This document shows positions 8,148-16,457 of a DNA stretch of 25,927 bases, in pieces. Source of the DNA: SIG603 sp964370635 (GTDB lineage: Bacteria; Bacillota; Clostridia; Oscillospirales; Acutalibacteraceae). Made by a program: the position numbers and the translations under genes. The stretch covers positions 1 through 25,927 of the forward strand of contig CAYJJU010000025.1 of assembly GCA_964370635.1 (NCBI GenBank). Direction: 5' to 3'. The notes below the pieces were generated by a model. That model had not been told where the DNA came from, searched no databases, and saw only the letters and a program-made list of their open reading frames with translations. Every line of letters starts with the position of its first letter. The stretch's first letter is position 1.

Positions 8148-9209
8148 ATGAAACAGACCATTGCAGTTATTTTCGGAGGGGCTTCTACGGAATATGAAAT
8201 TTCGCTTATGTCCGCCTCCTTTTTTATAAGAAATATACCACATGATAAATATGATGTTAAAACTGTGGGAATCACAAAAACGGGCGCTTGGTATTTATAC
8301 GAGGGTCCTGTCGAAAATATAGAAAACGGCTCATGGGTAAATGCTCCTGATAATCTCAGCGCGGCTCTTAGCCCTTGTCGTGAAAACAGTGGATTAATCG
8401 TTTTTTCCGAAAAAGAAACACAAATTATTCCGCTTGATGTAGTTGCGCCTATTTTACACGGTAAAAATGGCGAGGACGGCACTATTCAGGGTCTGCTTGA
8501 GCTTTCTGGAATTCCGTATATTGGAAGTAAAACCACCGCCTCTGCAATTTGCATGGATAAGGCAATCACCCATGCCCTGCTAAGCACGGCAAACATTGCA
8601 CAGGCACATTATTTGTGGTTTTATTCTGACAGATACAAGGCAGATAGAGATGGCATATTTAATAAAATTTGTGCAAGATTTGATTTTCCCGTATTTGTTA
8701 AACCATCAAATTCCGGTTCATCGGTCGGCGTAAGCAAGGTAAACTGCGCAGAGGAGCTCGACAGCGCCGTGGCACTTGCCGCAAGATATGACAGCAAAGT
8801 GGTTGTCGAAGAGGCAATAGTCGGCAGAGAGCTTGAATGTGCGGTGTACGGCAATCGTGATGCATTCGCCTCCCCCGTGGGAGAAATCAGTGCAGGCGCA
8901 CAGTTTTATGATTATAACGACAAATATAAAAACGGTGTCGCCCAAACGATAGTCCCTGCAAACATAGCGCCAGAAATTTCAGATGAAATAAGAAGAATTG
9001 CGGTTAAGGCTTATAGATACCTTGGTTGTAACGGACTTGCACGAGTTGACTTTTTCCTCACAGAAAATAACACTATCATTTTAAACGAGATAAACACCAT
9101 ACCCGGCTTTACTCCTATAAGCATGTATCCAAAACTTTGGAACAGTGCCGGAGTAAGTGCACCACAACTTGTGGAAACCTTAATACAGTTTGCTTTAGAA
9201 AACAATTAG
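8148..9209 (+). CDS. ddl: D-alanine--D-alanine ligase
   Basis: Makes the D-Ala-D-Ala dipeptide for the peptidoglycan stem, using ATP, in the cytoplasm. The protein has 353 residues, the normal length. The N-terminal domain starts IAVIFGGASTEYEIS (Glu15 in the first-alanine site), then LHGKNGEDGTIQGLLEL, the ATP-grasp part FVKPSNSGSSVGVSKV, and the metal site LNEINTIPGFT. The omega-loop reads FYDYNDKY (Lys259-Tyr260), the Lys-Tyr pair of ordinary D-Ala-D-Ala ligases. The D-Ala-D-Lac ligases VanA and VanB lack this pair, so this looks like a housekeeping enzyme; a D-Ser ligase is not fully ruled out. AAAGGA at 8131-8136 precedes the ATG. First gene of the run ddl-murI-DUF1934-argS-akr, with gaps of 12-36 bp. 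Confidence 0.95.
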   Translation: MKQTIAVIFGGASTEYEISLMSASFFIRNIPHDKYDVKTVGITKTGAWYLYEGPVENIENGSWVNAPDNLSAALSPCRENSGLIVFSEKETQIIPLDVVAPILHGKNGEDGTIQGLLELSGIPYIGSKTTASAICMDKAITHALLSTANIAQAHYLWFYSDRYKADRDGIFNKICARFDFPVFVKPSNSGSSVGVSKVNCAEELDSAVALAARYDSKVVVEEAIVGRELECAVYGNRDAFASPVGEISAGAQFYDYNDKYKNGVAQTIVPANIAPEISDEIRRIAVKAYRYLGCNGLARVDFFLTENNTIILNEINTIPGFTPISMYPKLWNSAGVSAPQLVETLIQFALENN

Positions 9210-9245
9210 AGCAGTTTAATAAAATATATTTTCACGGAGGAAAAC

Positions 9246-10058
9246 ATGGATAACAGGGCTATAGGAGTATTTGACTCCGGCTTAGGCGGACTTACTGCTG
9301 TTAAAGAAATAAGAAAAAACTTACCTAATGAGAGTATTTTATATTTTGGTGATACAAGCCGAGTTCCTTATGGAACAAGGAGCAGTGAAACTATAAGAAA
9401 GTATGCCGTGCAAGACATGAACTTTCTGCGTAAAAAAAATGTAAAAGCAATTGTTGCCGCCTGTGGCACGGTAAGCTCAAGCTGTGCCGATTTGGGAAAC
9501 AGCTTAAATATTCCCTATATAGACGTAATTTCACCTACGGCCTCGGCGGCAGTACGTGGAACAAAGAATAAAAAAATAGGTGTGCTTGGCACAAATGCAA
9601 CTATAAAAAGTGGCGCATTTTTAAAGGCAATTCATGAGATTGATAGCAGCATAGAAGTTTTCAGCAAGGCATGTCCCCTATTTGTTTCTTTGGTTGAAAA
9701 TGGCTTTGTAGAGAGAGACGATGAGGTTACAAAACTTGTTGCAAAAAGATACCTTAAAACTCTAAAAGAAGAAGGTGTGGACACTGTTATTTTAGGTTGC
9801 ACGCATTTTCCTATAATTAAAGCGATTATAGGCGACATAGTGGGAGAAGAAGTGCTTTTGATAGACAGTGGCAAGGAAACTGCAAGGCACTGCGCCAAGC
9901 TTTTAAAAGAAGAAAATTTAATTTGCGATGAAAAACATAGCGCAAAGCACGAATACTATTTAAGCGACAGTGTGGACGGTTTTTTAAATGTGGCAGAAAT
10001 CTTTTTAGGCAAGCCCATTTCTGAAAATGCCCACAGAATAGATATAGAACAGTACTGA
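9246..10058 (+). CDS. murI: Glutamate racemase
   Basis: Interconverts L- and D-glutamate, supplying D-Glu for peptidoglycan. The protein has 270 residues. It shows IGVFDSGLGGLTAVKEI (Asp10-Ser11), FGDTSRVPYG, first catalytic Cys73 in AACGTVSS and second catalytic Cys185 in LGCTHFP. The first Cys is normally followed by Asn (C-N-T); here it is C-G-T, while both Cys residues and the DSG motif are kept, so activity is likely. GGAGG at 9236-9240 sets the start. It follows ddl by 36 bp, so the two cell-wall D-amino-acid enzymes are coexpressed. The length and partner genes fit a housekeeping MurI, not an aspartate racemase. Confidence 0.93.
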   Translation: MDNRAIGVFDSGLGGLTAVKEIRKNLPNESILYFGDTSRVPYGTRSSETIRKYAVQDMNFLRKKNVKAIVAACGTVSSSCADLGNSLNIPYIDVISPTASAAVRGTKNKKIGVLGTNATIKSGAFLKAIHEIDSSIEVFSKACPLFVSLVENGFVERDDEVTKLVAKRYLKTLKEEGVDTVILGCTHFPIIKAIIGDIVGEEVLLIDSGKETARHCAKLLKEENLICDEKHSAKHEYYLSDSVDGFLNVAEIFLGKPISENAHRIDIEQY

Positions 10059-10078
10059 TTTTGGAAACGGAGAATAAA

Positions 10079-10516
10079 ATGGATAAAGAAAATTATTTAA
10101 TTTCAATTATAGGGACTCAAAAATTTGACGAAGACGAGGGCGAAGTTAAGGTAAACACCCTTGGTTCATACCTAACTAAAGACGGAAAAAGATATATTTC
10201 ATACAAGGAATACGACGAATATAATCCCAAAAAATTCCAAACAGCAACTTTGGAAATAGACGGCCAAGACCGCCTTACCATGATGAAATCAGGCTCGCAA
10301 ACTAAGCTTATTCTTGAAAAAGGAAAAAGACATAACTGTGTGTACGACACCGAGTACGGACCTATGAGCCTTGGCGTATTTACAAGTGTCTTAAAAAATG
10401 ATTTAGACGATTTAGGCGGTAAGCTTGAAGTAAATTACACACTGGATATTGATTCATCTCTTGCAAGTAGAAATAAACTTTTAATCGAAGTTTGCAAGGA
10501 TAATAGCATAAATTAA
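10079..10516 (+). CDS. DUF1934 (YwiB-like) beta-barrel protein
   Basis: A 145-residue cytoplasmic protein of the DUF1934/YwiB type with a lipocalin-like small beta-barrel pattern: ISIIGTQ near the start, then SYKEYDEYNPKKFQTATLEI, LTMMKSGSQTKLILEKGK and YGPMSLGVFTSVL. The family is often found next to argS, as here (12 bp upstream). Its function is unknown. The open frame extends upstream to a TTG at 10061, but GGAG at 10068-10072 lies before the ATG at 10079, so the shorter protein is chosen. It sits 20 bp after murI. The family call rests on length, pattern and neighbour. Confidence 0.8.
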   Translation: MDKENYLISIIGTQKFDEDEGEVKVNTLGSYLTKDGKRYISYKEYDEYNPKKFQTATLEIDGQDRLTMMKSGSQTKLILEKGKRHNCVYDTEYGPMSLGVFTSVLKNDLDDLGGKLEVNYTLDIDSSLASRNKLLIEVCKDNSIN

Positions 10517-10528
10517 AAGGAGAAAACT

Positions 10529-12217
10529 ATGTCAAAGAAAGTAAATATTGCAAAAGAGCAGCTAAAAAATATTATTATAACAGCACTTAACAAGGCGATA
10601 AACGAGGAGCTACTTCTAAATGCAGAGCTTCCAAACTTTAATTTAGAAGTCCCTGCCGACACTACCCACGGCGATTGGGCGACAAATGTAGCAATGGTAG
10701 GCGCAAGAGCCTTCAGACAAGCTCCACAAAAAATCGCTCAAATTATTGTGGATAATTTAGATTTAACCGACACTTATTTTGCACGCTGTGAAATCGCAGG
10801 ACCCGGATTTATAAACTTCTTTTTAAACGAGAATTTTTATGCAGATGTGCTTATTGACGTAAACACCTTAGACGAAGACTATGGAAAGAGCGATTACGGC
10901 AAGGGCAAAAAGGTTTTGGTGGAATTCGTTTCTGCAAACCCTACAGGGCCTATGCACATAGGAAACGCCCGTGGCGGAGCCGTTGGCGACTGCCTTGCAA
11001 GCGTGCTTTCCTTCGCAGGATTTGAAGTAGATAGAGAATTTTATGTAAACGACGCCGGAAATCAAATTGAAAAATTTGCAACTTCTTTGAACGTACGTTA
11101 TCTGCAAATTCATACCGAAAATGTAGAGATGCCTGAGGACGCATATCATGGACAAGACATAATAGACCATGCAGAAAATTTCTCAAAACTTCATGGCGAT
11201 AAATTTGTAAATGAAGACGAAACCACACGTAAAAAAGCACTTGTCGATTACGCCTTACCCCTTAATATTGCAGGACTTGAGCGTGATTTAGGCACATATC
11301 GCATACATTATGACAACTGGTATTTAGAAAGCAGCCTACATAATAGCGGTGCTGCAAAAGAGATAGTTGAGACATTTAAAAACAAGGGTTTAACCTATGA
11401 ACTTGACGGCGCAACATGGTTTAAGGCGTCGGAGTACGGCTGTGACAAAGACATAGTCCTTGTGCGTGCAAACGGCGTTCCGACTTATATCGTGCCTGAC
11501 ATCGCATACCATTATGGTAAACTTGTCACCCGTGGGTACGACATAGCAATCGACGTTTTAGGCGCAGACCATCACGGTTATGTGTCAAGAATGAAGGCGG
11601 CCCTCACAGCACTTGAAGTAGACCCCGACAGGCTTGAAGTCGTCATCATGCAAATGGTAAGACTTGTGAGCGAAAACGAAGTCATCAAGGTATCAAAAAG
11701 AAGCGGCAAGGCCATCACTCTCTCCTCTCTTTTAGAAGAAGTGCCCATAGACTCCGCACGTTTCTTCTTTAATTTGCGTGAACCCAATTCACACTGTGAC
11801 TTTGATTTAGGCCTAGCAATCAGCGAGGACTCGCAAAACCCCGTATACTACGTGCAGTACGCACATGCAAGGATTTGCAGTATTTTAAAGGCGCTGGCGC
11901 AAGATGGCATTTCACCTAAGGCATGCACGGTGGATGAGCTAAAACTACTGACCTCAAGTGAAGAACTCGAGCTTATTAGAAATATTTCAAGCTACACAAG
12001 CGAAATAGTTAACGCCGCAAAGGATAACGACCCTTCAAGAGTCACACGATATGTGCATAATATCGCAACTCTTTTTCATAAATTTTACAATGCATGCAGG
12101 GTTAAAGGCGAGGACGAGGCATTAATGTATGCGAGGCTATACCTTTGCACTGCAACAAAAATTGTTCTTAAAAACGTGCTTAGCATGTTTAAGATAGGCG
12201 TACCCGAATCCATGTAA
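10529..12217 (+). CDS. argS: Arginyl-tRNA synthetase
   Basis: Charges tRNA-Arg with arginine using ATP. The protein has 562 residues, the usual size for a bacterial ArgRS. The N-terminal Add-1 domain (about 1-110, with GPGFINFFL) recognises the tRNA D-loop. The class I site reads VEFVSANPTGPMHIGNARGG (HIGN at 143-146), followed by FYVNDAGNQIEKF. The KMSKS-like loop is VSKRSGKAITL (about 387-397). The C-terminal DALR anticodon-binding domain covers about 440-562. AAGGAG lies before the ATG. No T-box is visible, so it appears to depend on the upstream ddl promoter. Confidence 0.96.
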   Translation: MSKKVNIAKEQLKNIIITALNKAINEELLLNAELPNFNLEVPADTTHGDWATNVAMVGARAFRQAPQKIAQIIVDNLDLTDTYFARCEIAGPGFINFFLNENFYADVLIDVNTLDEDYGKSDYGKGKKVLVEFVSANPTGPMHIGNARGGAVGDCLASVLSFAGFEVDREFYVNDAGNQIEKFATSLNVRYLQIHTENVEMPEDAYHGQDIIDHAENFSKLHGDKFVNEDETTRKKALVDYALPLNIAGLERDLGTYRIHYDNWYLESSLHNSGAAKEIVETFKNKGLTYELDGATWFKASEYGCDKDIVLVRANGVPTYIVPDIAYHYGKLVTRGYDIAIDVLGADHHGYVSRMKAALTALEVDPDRLEVVIMQMVRLVSENEVIKVSKRSGKAITLSSLLEEVPIDSARFFFNLREPNSHCDFDLGLAISEDSQNPVYYVQYAHARICSILKALAQDGISPKACTVDELKLLTSSEELELIRNISSYTSEIVNAAKDNDPSRVTRYVHNIATLFHKFYNACRVKGEDEALMYARLYLCTATKIVLKNVLSMFKIGVPESM

Positions 12218-12243
12218 TTTTATTAATTTAAAGGAGCATTAAA

Positions 12244-13161
12244 ATGAAAAAATTCAAATTAGGCAGCAGTTTCTTGGAAGTTCCTGCAATTGCGGTGGGC
12301 TGTATGCGCATCAGCAATATGGACAAAAAAGACATTCTATCTTTAGTGGATACCGCAATGGAAAACGATGTAAACTTCTTTGACCATGCCGATATTTACG
12401 GCGGTGGAGAATCTGAAATCGCTTTTTCAAAGGCTGTCGGAATGAACAGCTCTATCAGAGAAAAAATGATACTCCAATCAAAATGCGGCATAAGGAAAGG
12501 CTTTTTTGACTTTTCAAAAGAACATATTTTAAACTCTGTAGACAATATATTAAAACGTCTAGACACCGAGTATCTCGACATTTTGCTACTTCACCGCCCT
12601 GACACCTTAATGGAGCCCGAAGAAGTTGCAAGTGCCTTTGAAATTTTAGAAAAAAGCGGAAAAGTTCGTCATTTCGGCGTAAGCAACCAAAATCCTATGC
12701 AAATGAAACTTCTAAACTCTGCGCTAAAGAGCAAAATCGTTGCAAATCAATTACAATTTGGTGTTGCACACACAGGCCTTATCGATGCAGGGCTCAATGT
12801 AAACATGAAAAACGATGCCACTATAGTTCGTGACGGCTCAGTTTTAGAGTGGTGCAGACTGCATAATATAACAATTCAGGCATGGTCGCCTATGCAGTAC
12901 GGCTTTTTTGAAGGCGTATTTATAGACTGCGAAAAATACCCTGAACTAAATGCAACTTTAGAAAAATATGCAAAAGAATTTTCTACTTCTAAAACATGCA
13001 TTGCCACAGCTTGGATTTTACGACACCCTGCAAATATGCAAGTCGTAACAGGCACTACAAAACCATCAAGACTAAAAGAAATGATGGACGCATCAAAGAT
13101 AGATTTAAGCCGCGAGCAGTGGTACGAAATTTATCGCAGTGCAGGAAATATTTTACCATAG
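12244..13161 (+). CDS. Aldo/keto reductase
   Basis: A 305-residue NAD(P)H-dependent oxidoreductase with the (beta/alpha)8 fold of the YdhF-like group. The catalytic tetrad is visible: Asp47 and Tyr52 in FFDHADIYGGGESE, Lys80 in LQSKCG and His117 in LLLHRPD. The segments FGVSNQNP and VVTGTTKPSRL, the latter near the cofactor phosphate site, are typical. The substrate is unknown. It is the last gene of the ddl operon, 26 bp after argS, with AAAGGAG before the ATG, and is followed by a strong terminator. Its place next to cell-wall and translation genes gives no clear functional clue. Confidence 0.9.
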   Translation: MKKFKLGSSFLEVPAIAVGCMRISNMDKKDILSLVDTAMENDVNFFDHADIYGGGESEIAFSKAVGMNSSIREKMILQSKCGIRKGFFDFSKEHILNSVDNILKRLDTEYLDILLLHRPDTLMEPEEVASAFEILEKSGKVRHFGVSNQNPMQMKLLNSALKSKIVANQLQFGVAHTGLIDAGLNVNMKNDATIVRDGSVLEWCRLHNITIQAWSPMQYGFFEGVFIDCEKYPELNATLEKYAKEFSTSKTCIATAWILRHPANMQVVTGTTKPSRLKEMMDASKIDLSREQWYEIYRSAGNILP

Positions 13162-13184
13162 ACGAAAAATTAATTATAATACAG

Positions 13185-13220
13185 CCTGACAAAGCCTCGT
13201 TGTTTTGTCAGGTCTTTTTT
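13185..13220 (+). terminator. Rho-independent terminator of the ddl operon
   Basis: A perfect 9-bp stem CCTGACAAA (13185-13193) and TTTGTCAGG (13204-13212), then TCTTTTTT. Confidence 0.88.
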
Positions 13221-13299
13221 ATCTAAGTAAAACTAAAACACTTGTGTTTTTGAAAATTATATGATATTATATAGTTATAATATATTTGGAGGGATTTAT

Positions 13300-14127
13300 A
13301 TGAACAAATTAACCAAAAAAATTGTGGTTTTAATCGCTATATTATTGTCTACAGCACTAATATTTACTGCGTGCGCACAAACCACAGAAGGCACTCCGTC
13401 AGACGAGACCACATCTAGTGCCGATGAAAACAACGACAGCTCAGAGGACAGCTCATCTGAGGATAGTTCATCTGAGGACAGCTCATCTGAGGACAGTTCA
13501 TCTGAGAACACACAAGCTGATGCTACACCCGCTCCAGAAGCTACACCTGCGCCTGAATCAGATTCAGATACCCCTGTTGTGCTAGAGGAACATGAGTACA
13601 TAGCGGCTTTACTTGGTGTTTGGGAAAGCAGCGATGCTATGACTACTTACTCCTTTGCAGATAACTGGACTTATGCAGTCACAACACCTGAGAGCACTAC
13701 TTACGGCAGATACAGTTATGAAAACAACATGATTGACCTCTATACACTAGATTATACTTACATTACCACCATATATCTCGATTTTTCGGGTGTCGCGCCT
13801 ACACTTTCTATAAACGGAACAGATGCAAATGGTGTGTACACGTGGGTGAGCATATATGACACGATAGGTTATAGCGATATTACTATGGAGGGAAGATGGT
13901 TAGAGCTTGATGGTGATGCCATTTACAGCTTCTACAGTGACGGAACTTATCATTTTGAAGATTCCACATCTACCTCGACAGGCGAATATTACTATGATAA
14001 CACAAACGGCGCTATTGAATTGTCTGAGAATTTTGGCGAAGTAATTTACACCGGTAATATATTAATTTTAGACAATAATCCATTTCTCACCTTAACTGTT
14101 TACGATAATTATTTCTACAAAGAATAA
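13300..14127 (+). CDS. Lipoprotein with Ser/Asp/Glu repeat linker and two W-containing repeats
   Basis: A 275-residue predicted lipoprotein of no recognised family. The signal peptide ends in lipobox FTAC (Cys25). An acidic linker of DSSSE repeats (about 47-70) and a Pro/Ala/Thr part (TPAPEATPAPE) tether a C-terminal region (about 100-275) with two similar units: LLGVWES...YSFADNWTY (about 103-150) and MEGRWLE...YSFYSDGTY (about 195-245). This looks like an internal duplication of a small beta-rich, lipocalin-like fold. The frame is open back to an ATG at 13261, but that part carries a TATAAT (13276-13281) and GGAGGG (13288-13293) serving the ATG at 13300, so the shorter start is chosen. It lies 12 bp upstream of a second lipoprotein, likely one transcript. 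No clear -35 box was found. Confidence 0.85.
   Translation: MNKLTKKIVVLIAILLSTALIFTACAQTTEGTPSDETTSSADENNDSSEDSSSEDSSSEDSSSEDSSSENTQADATPAPEATPAPESDSDTPVVLEEHEYIAALLGVWESSDAMTTYSFADNWTYAVTTPESTTYGRYSYENNMIDLYTLDYTYITTIYLDFSGVAPTLSINGTDANGVYTWVSIYDTIGYSDITMEGRWLELDGDAIYSFYSDGTYHFEDSTSTSTGEYYYDNTNGAIELSENFGEVIYTGNILILDNNPFLTLTVYDNYFYKE
13444..13503 (+). repeat. Four in-frame 15-bp tandem repeats
   Basis: Four copies of GAGGACAGCTCATCT, with C/T changes in copies 2 and 4, encode the EDSSS linker of the lipoprotein. All units are in frame, so a change in copy number would alter only linker length. Confidence 0.9.
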
Positions 14128-14139
14128 TGGAGGCTTATA

Positions 14140-14649
14140 ATGAAACGCAATTTTTTCTCGATTATTGCACTACTTATACTATGCTTATGCCTTGTTGCCT
14201 GCACCACACCATCAAGCGAGAGCAGTAATGATAGCTCATCAGATATTTCAGAAGACGTAAGTGAGTCTGAAAGTCAACAAGAAGTGCCGCCCGATATCGA
14301 CGGAGTGATTACAGAGGAAGTTGGCAGTATTAGCGATTACGCCGGCTTTTGGATGGCACCTGATGACAGCCTTGATTTTCACGTGCTTGAATTAATGGAG
14401 GGTGGAGAAATAAACTGCTATGACGAAGACGGAAACATAATTGACACAGGCTTTGCTCTTTATAGCGAGCAAGACGCAATTACCGGCCTTCCTCTTATAC
14501 GCATAATTTTGGACACTTTAGGCGACTTCTCATCTTCCGGCGGAAACCCCACCACAGGTTTACATGTAGTAAAAGAGGAGTACTGGGCAGAGGGCACAGA
14601 CAACGACAGAGATTTGGATTATTTTGAAAGCTCACCGTTTGAGTCATAA
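14140..14649 (+). CDS. Small acidic lipoprotein
   Basis: A 169-residue predicted lipoprotein of unknown function. The signal peptide ends in LVAC (Cys21), followed by a Ser/Glu/Asp-rich linker (about 22-50) and a compact C-terminal part with YAGFWMAPDDS and FHVLELMEGGEINCYDEDG. The G-x-W start followed by short strands recalls the repeat unit of the lipoprotein encoded just upstream, so the two may be related, but identity is low and this is inference. GGAGG at 14129-14133 precedes the ATG. It is followed by a terminator and then an ECF sigma factor. Confidence 0.8.
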   Translation: MKRNFFSIIALLILCLCLVACTTPSSESSNDSSSDISEDVSESESQQEVPPDIDGVITEEVGSISDYAGFWMAPDDSLDFHVLELMEGGEINCYDEDGNIIDTGFALYSEQDAITGLPLIRIILDTLGDFSSSGGNPTTGLHVVKEEYWAEGTDNDRDLDYFESSPFES

Positions 14650-14680
14650 TTTATCAAATCTAACTTAATTAAATAAAAAA

Positions 14681-14711
14681 AGCGGTGGCAAAAAATTGCT
14701 ACCGCTTTTTT
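14681..14711 (+). terminator. Rho-independent terminator after the two lipoproteins
   Basis: Stem AGCGGTGGC (14681-14689) and GCTACCGCT (14698-14706) with one G-U pair, flanked by A-rich and T-rich runs, so it could work in both directions. Confidence 0.88.
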
Positions 14712-14720
14712 GAATTTTTT

Positions 14721-14749
14721 TGTAAGATTTCTTGTATTTGTTTGTCTAA
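14721..14749 (+). promoter_or_regulatory. Candidate ECF-type autoregulated promoter
   Basis: TGTAAG (14721-14726) and GTCTAA (14744-14749) lie 17 bp apart, 20 bp before the GTG of the ECF sigma gene, and no good sigma-A promoter is seen in this gap. ECF promoters commonly have a TGTAAC/TGAAAC-like -35 and a short GTC-containing -10, and ECF genes are often autoregulated. This is suggestive only. Confidence 0.4.
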
Positions 14750-14768
14750 TATATGAGGAGGTGAGAAA

Positions 14769-15263
14769 GTGAATACATCCGATTTCGAAGTTATATATCA
14801 ACTGTATTTCAATAAAGTGTATAGATATGTCTTAAATTTATCAAAAAACTCAGATTTGGCGCAGGAAATTACTGCAGAAACTTTTTTCAAGGCACTAAAT
14901 TCACTTAACAAATTCAGCGGCAAGTCCGATATATCGACATGGCTTTGTGCAATAGCAAAAAATAGTTATTTAAGCTATATCAAAAAACAAGGCAAGGCTT
15001 GTGAGCTTAGCGAAATAGAAAACAGCGCCGACACAGACTTAAACATTGAAGAGCAAGTAATTAACAAAGACAGTTCAATGCAAATTTTAAATGCACTGCA
15101 TAAACTAAACGAGCCATATAAAGAGGTTTTTTCACTTAGGGTGCTGGGCGAGTTAAGTTTTAAGCAAATTGCAAATATTTTTTCAAAAAACGAAAACTGG
15201 GCATGTGTTACTTACCACCGAGCCAAACAGAAAATTAAAGACATATTGGAGGATACAAAATGA
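14769..15263 (+). CDS. ECF-family RNA polymerase sigma factor
   Basis: A 164-residue sigma-70-family factor of the extracytoplasmic-function type, with only regions 2 and 4. Region 2 (about 5-75) has YQLYFNKVYRYVLNL, DLAQEITAETFFKAL, the core-binding and -10-binding helices, and STWLCAIAKNSYLSY. Region 4 (about 105-160) has LNEPYKEVFSLRVLGELSFKQIANIF and VTYHRAKQKIK, the helix-turn-helix for the -35. The GTG start is 5 nt after GAGGAGGTG (14755-14763). It overlaps the anti-sigma gene by ATGA, implying translational coupling. The regulon and signal are unknown; the two lipoproteins just upstream are possible members. Confidence 0.93.
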   Translation: MNTSDFEVIYQLYFNKVYRYVLNLSKNSDLAQEITAETFFKALNSLNKFSGKSDISTWLCAIAKNSYLSYIKKQGKACELSEIENSADTDLNIEEQVINKDSSMQILNALHKLNEPYKEVFSLRVLGELSFKQIANIFSKNENWACVTYHRAKQKIKDILEDTK

Positions 15264-16186
15264 ATACTTCTTGCGAAATAATTAAAGACTTACTTCCCCT
15301 TTACGCCGAAAACTTAACGAGCGAGCAATCAAAAAAGCTTGTCGAGGAGCACCTTAACGCATGCACGGATTGCCAAAATGCCCTTGACGTAATTAAATCT
15401 GAATACAAATTTGAAGAAAAATTTTCACTTGATAGCATAAAAAAAGAGATAGATAAAAGAAGACTTAAGGCAATTGTTTTTTCCTGTCTTGTATTATTTT
15501 TCTCACTATTTATTATTTTCTCAAACCTTACAAAACCCTTGTATTTATCAGAAGGCGATAGTTTTATAAGCATTTCTGAGGACGAAGACGGCTCTTTGCA
15601 TGCAAATTTCGGGAAAAATATCAGTGGCTACGAAATAGATAGCCTAGAAAGTGGAGCTGTCTATATATCCGCATGGACTACACAGCTACATGAAATGTTC
15701 ACTGCACAAAACAGCAATCCGACCGAAAGCATCGCTTTATCAGTCCCTCTTTCAAATTATGGAGCAGACATTCACACTGTGTACTATGGCAATTTCTCTT
15801 ACTCCACAGATATTGACAGCCTTACCAAAATTTATAGTGAGTCTGATATTTCACAGACCCAAGATTCTTCGGGCGTCGCAGTTTTACCAAGACTCGTTCT
15901 TGCTTCATATTTTACCTTAGCATTAATTGCGACGGTATTAGGCGGTGTAGTTTGGCTAATACTTGGTTTATTAAAGAAAAAGGCGGCAGTTATAGGAAAG
16001 GTTTTATGCCTACTCCCTGCCTCGTACCTGATAAGCCATTTGTTTGTTACCACTAGCTTTGCAACTTATTCTCTTGTCCGTGATTTTTCTTATAATACGA
16101 TAGGCGCATTTGCAGTATTTGGAATTTTATTTTTAGGCATCAATCTATTTAAACAGTACTGGAATGACAGAAAACCTTTCAAATAA
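15260..16186 (+). CDS. Multi-pass membrane anti-sigma factor with zinc-finger domain
   Basis: A 308-residue protein expected to hold the overlapping ECF sigma factor inactive at the membrane. The N-terminal ZAS/zf-HC2 domain (about 1-50) has Cys5 and the H-x3-C-x2-C motif HLNACTDC (His31, Cys35, Cys38). A TM segment (about 70-89) leads to an outer domain of about 115 residues (90-205), followed by three more hydrophobic segments (about 210-237, 245-263, 277-297) and a basic end. Four TM segments are more than the single pass of most ECF anti-sigma proteins, so the outer and membrane parts may form a sensor of their own. Start set by the ATGA overlap and GGAGG nearby. Confidence 0.87.
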   Translation: MNTSCEIIKDLLPLYAENLTSEQSKKLVEEHLNACTDCQNALDVIKSEYKFEEKFSLDSIKKEIDKRRLKAIVFSCLVLFFSLFIIFSNLTKPLYLSEGDSFISISEDEDGSLHANFGKNISGYEIDSLESGAVYISAWTTQLHEMFTAQNSNPTESIALSVPLSNYGADIHTVYYGNFSYSTDIDSLTKIYSESDISQTQDSSGVAVLPRLVLASYFTLALIATVLGGVVWLILGLLKKKAAVIGKVLCLLPASYLISHLFVTTSFATYSLVRDFSYNTIGAFAVFGILFLGINLFKQYWNDRKPFK

Positions 16187-16193
16187 AGCAAAG

Positions 16194-16457
16194 GGGCAGT
16201 CGCAAATGAAAAAAACATTTGCGACTGCCCTCAGACTGTCAATAAACCTCTTGTTAGGAAAAAAGTTGCACAAATGGGTAGGTCTTTTTTCTATCGCAAA
16301 AACTTTCCTCTTTTGCCCTTTTAGGGCAAAATTCACCTTCAAAAATGCTCTTCTAAGGATAAGATTTCGTTTTCTGCGGAAAACGCCTTAGGGCTCAGCC
16401 CTAAGTACCCGAAATTTTTTGAAAAAAATTTAGTAAAACTTTAAATAATTGTCATTA
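16194..16457 (+). repeat. Hairpin-array repeat, copy A
   Basis: A non-coding unit filling the gap between two convergent genes. It opens with a perfect 15-bp stem, GGGCAGTCGCAAATG and its complement (16194-16230, loop of 7 A). A variable part follows, then a core with three more hairpins: 16311-16331 (stem TTTTGCCCT), 16368-16385 (stem CGTTTTC) and the palindrome CTTAGGGCTCAGCCCTAAG at 16387-16405. Positions 16291-16442 are identical over 152 bp to 19172-19323. Similarity continues through ATTGTCATTA, which reaches the stop codon of the minus-strand oxidoreductase at 16455-16457. The hairpins may terminate transcription of both flanking genes. No transposase is present. Confidence 0.88.

Noticed and set aside
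8861..8950. Vancomycin-resistance type ligase
   Set aside because: The omega-loop carries the Lys-Tyr pair (DKY) of ordinary D-Ala-D-Ala ligases, and no VanH, VanX or VanT partner is present; murI follows instead.
13296..13601. Antisense Ser/Asp repeat protein opposite the lipoprotein
   Set aside because: It is the reverse reading of the tandem repeat; the plus-strand frame has a ribosome site, signal peptide and lipobox.
16164..16391. Open frame of 75 codons whose last 34 residues are the same as those of the frame at 19057-19272
   Set aside because: Both lie in the hairpin repeat copies. The shared peptide follows from the identical 152-bp DNA, there is no ribosome site, the hairpins explain the conservation, and the first overlaps the end of the anti-sigma gene.
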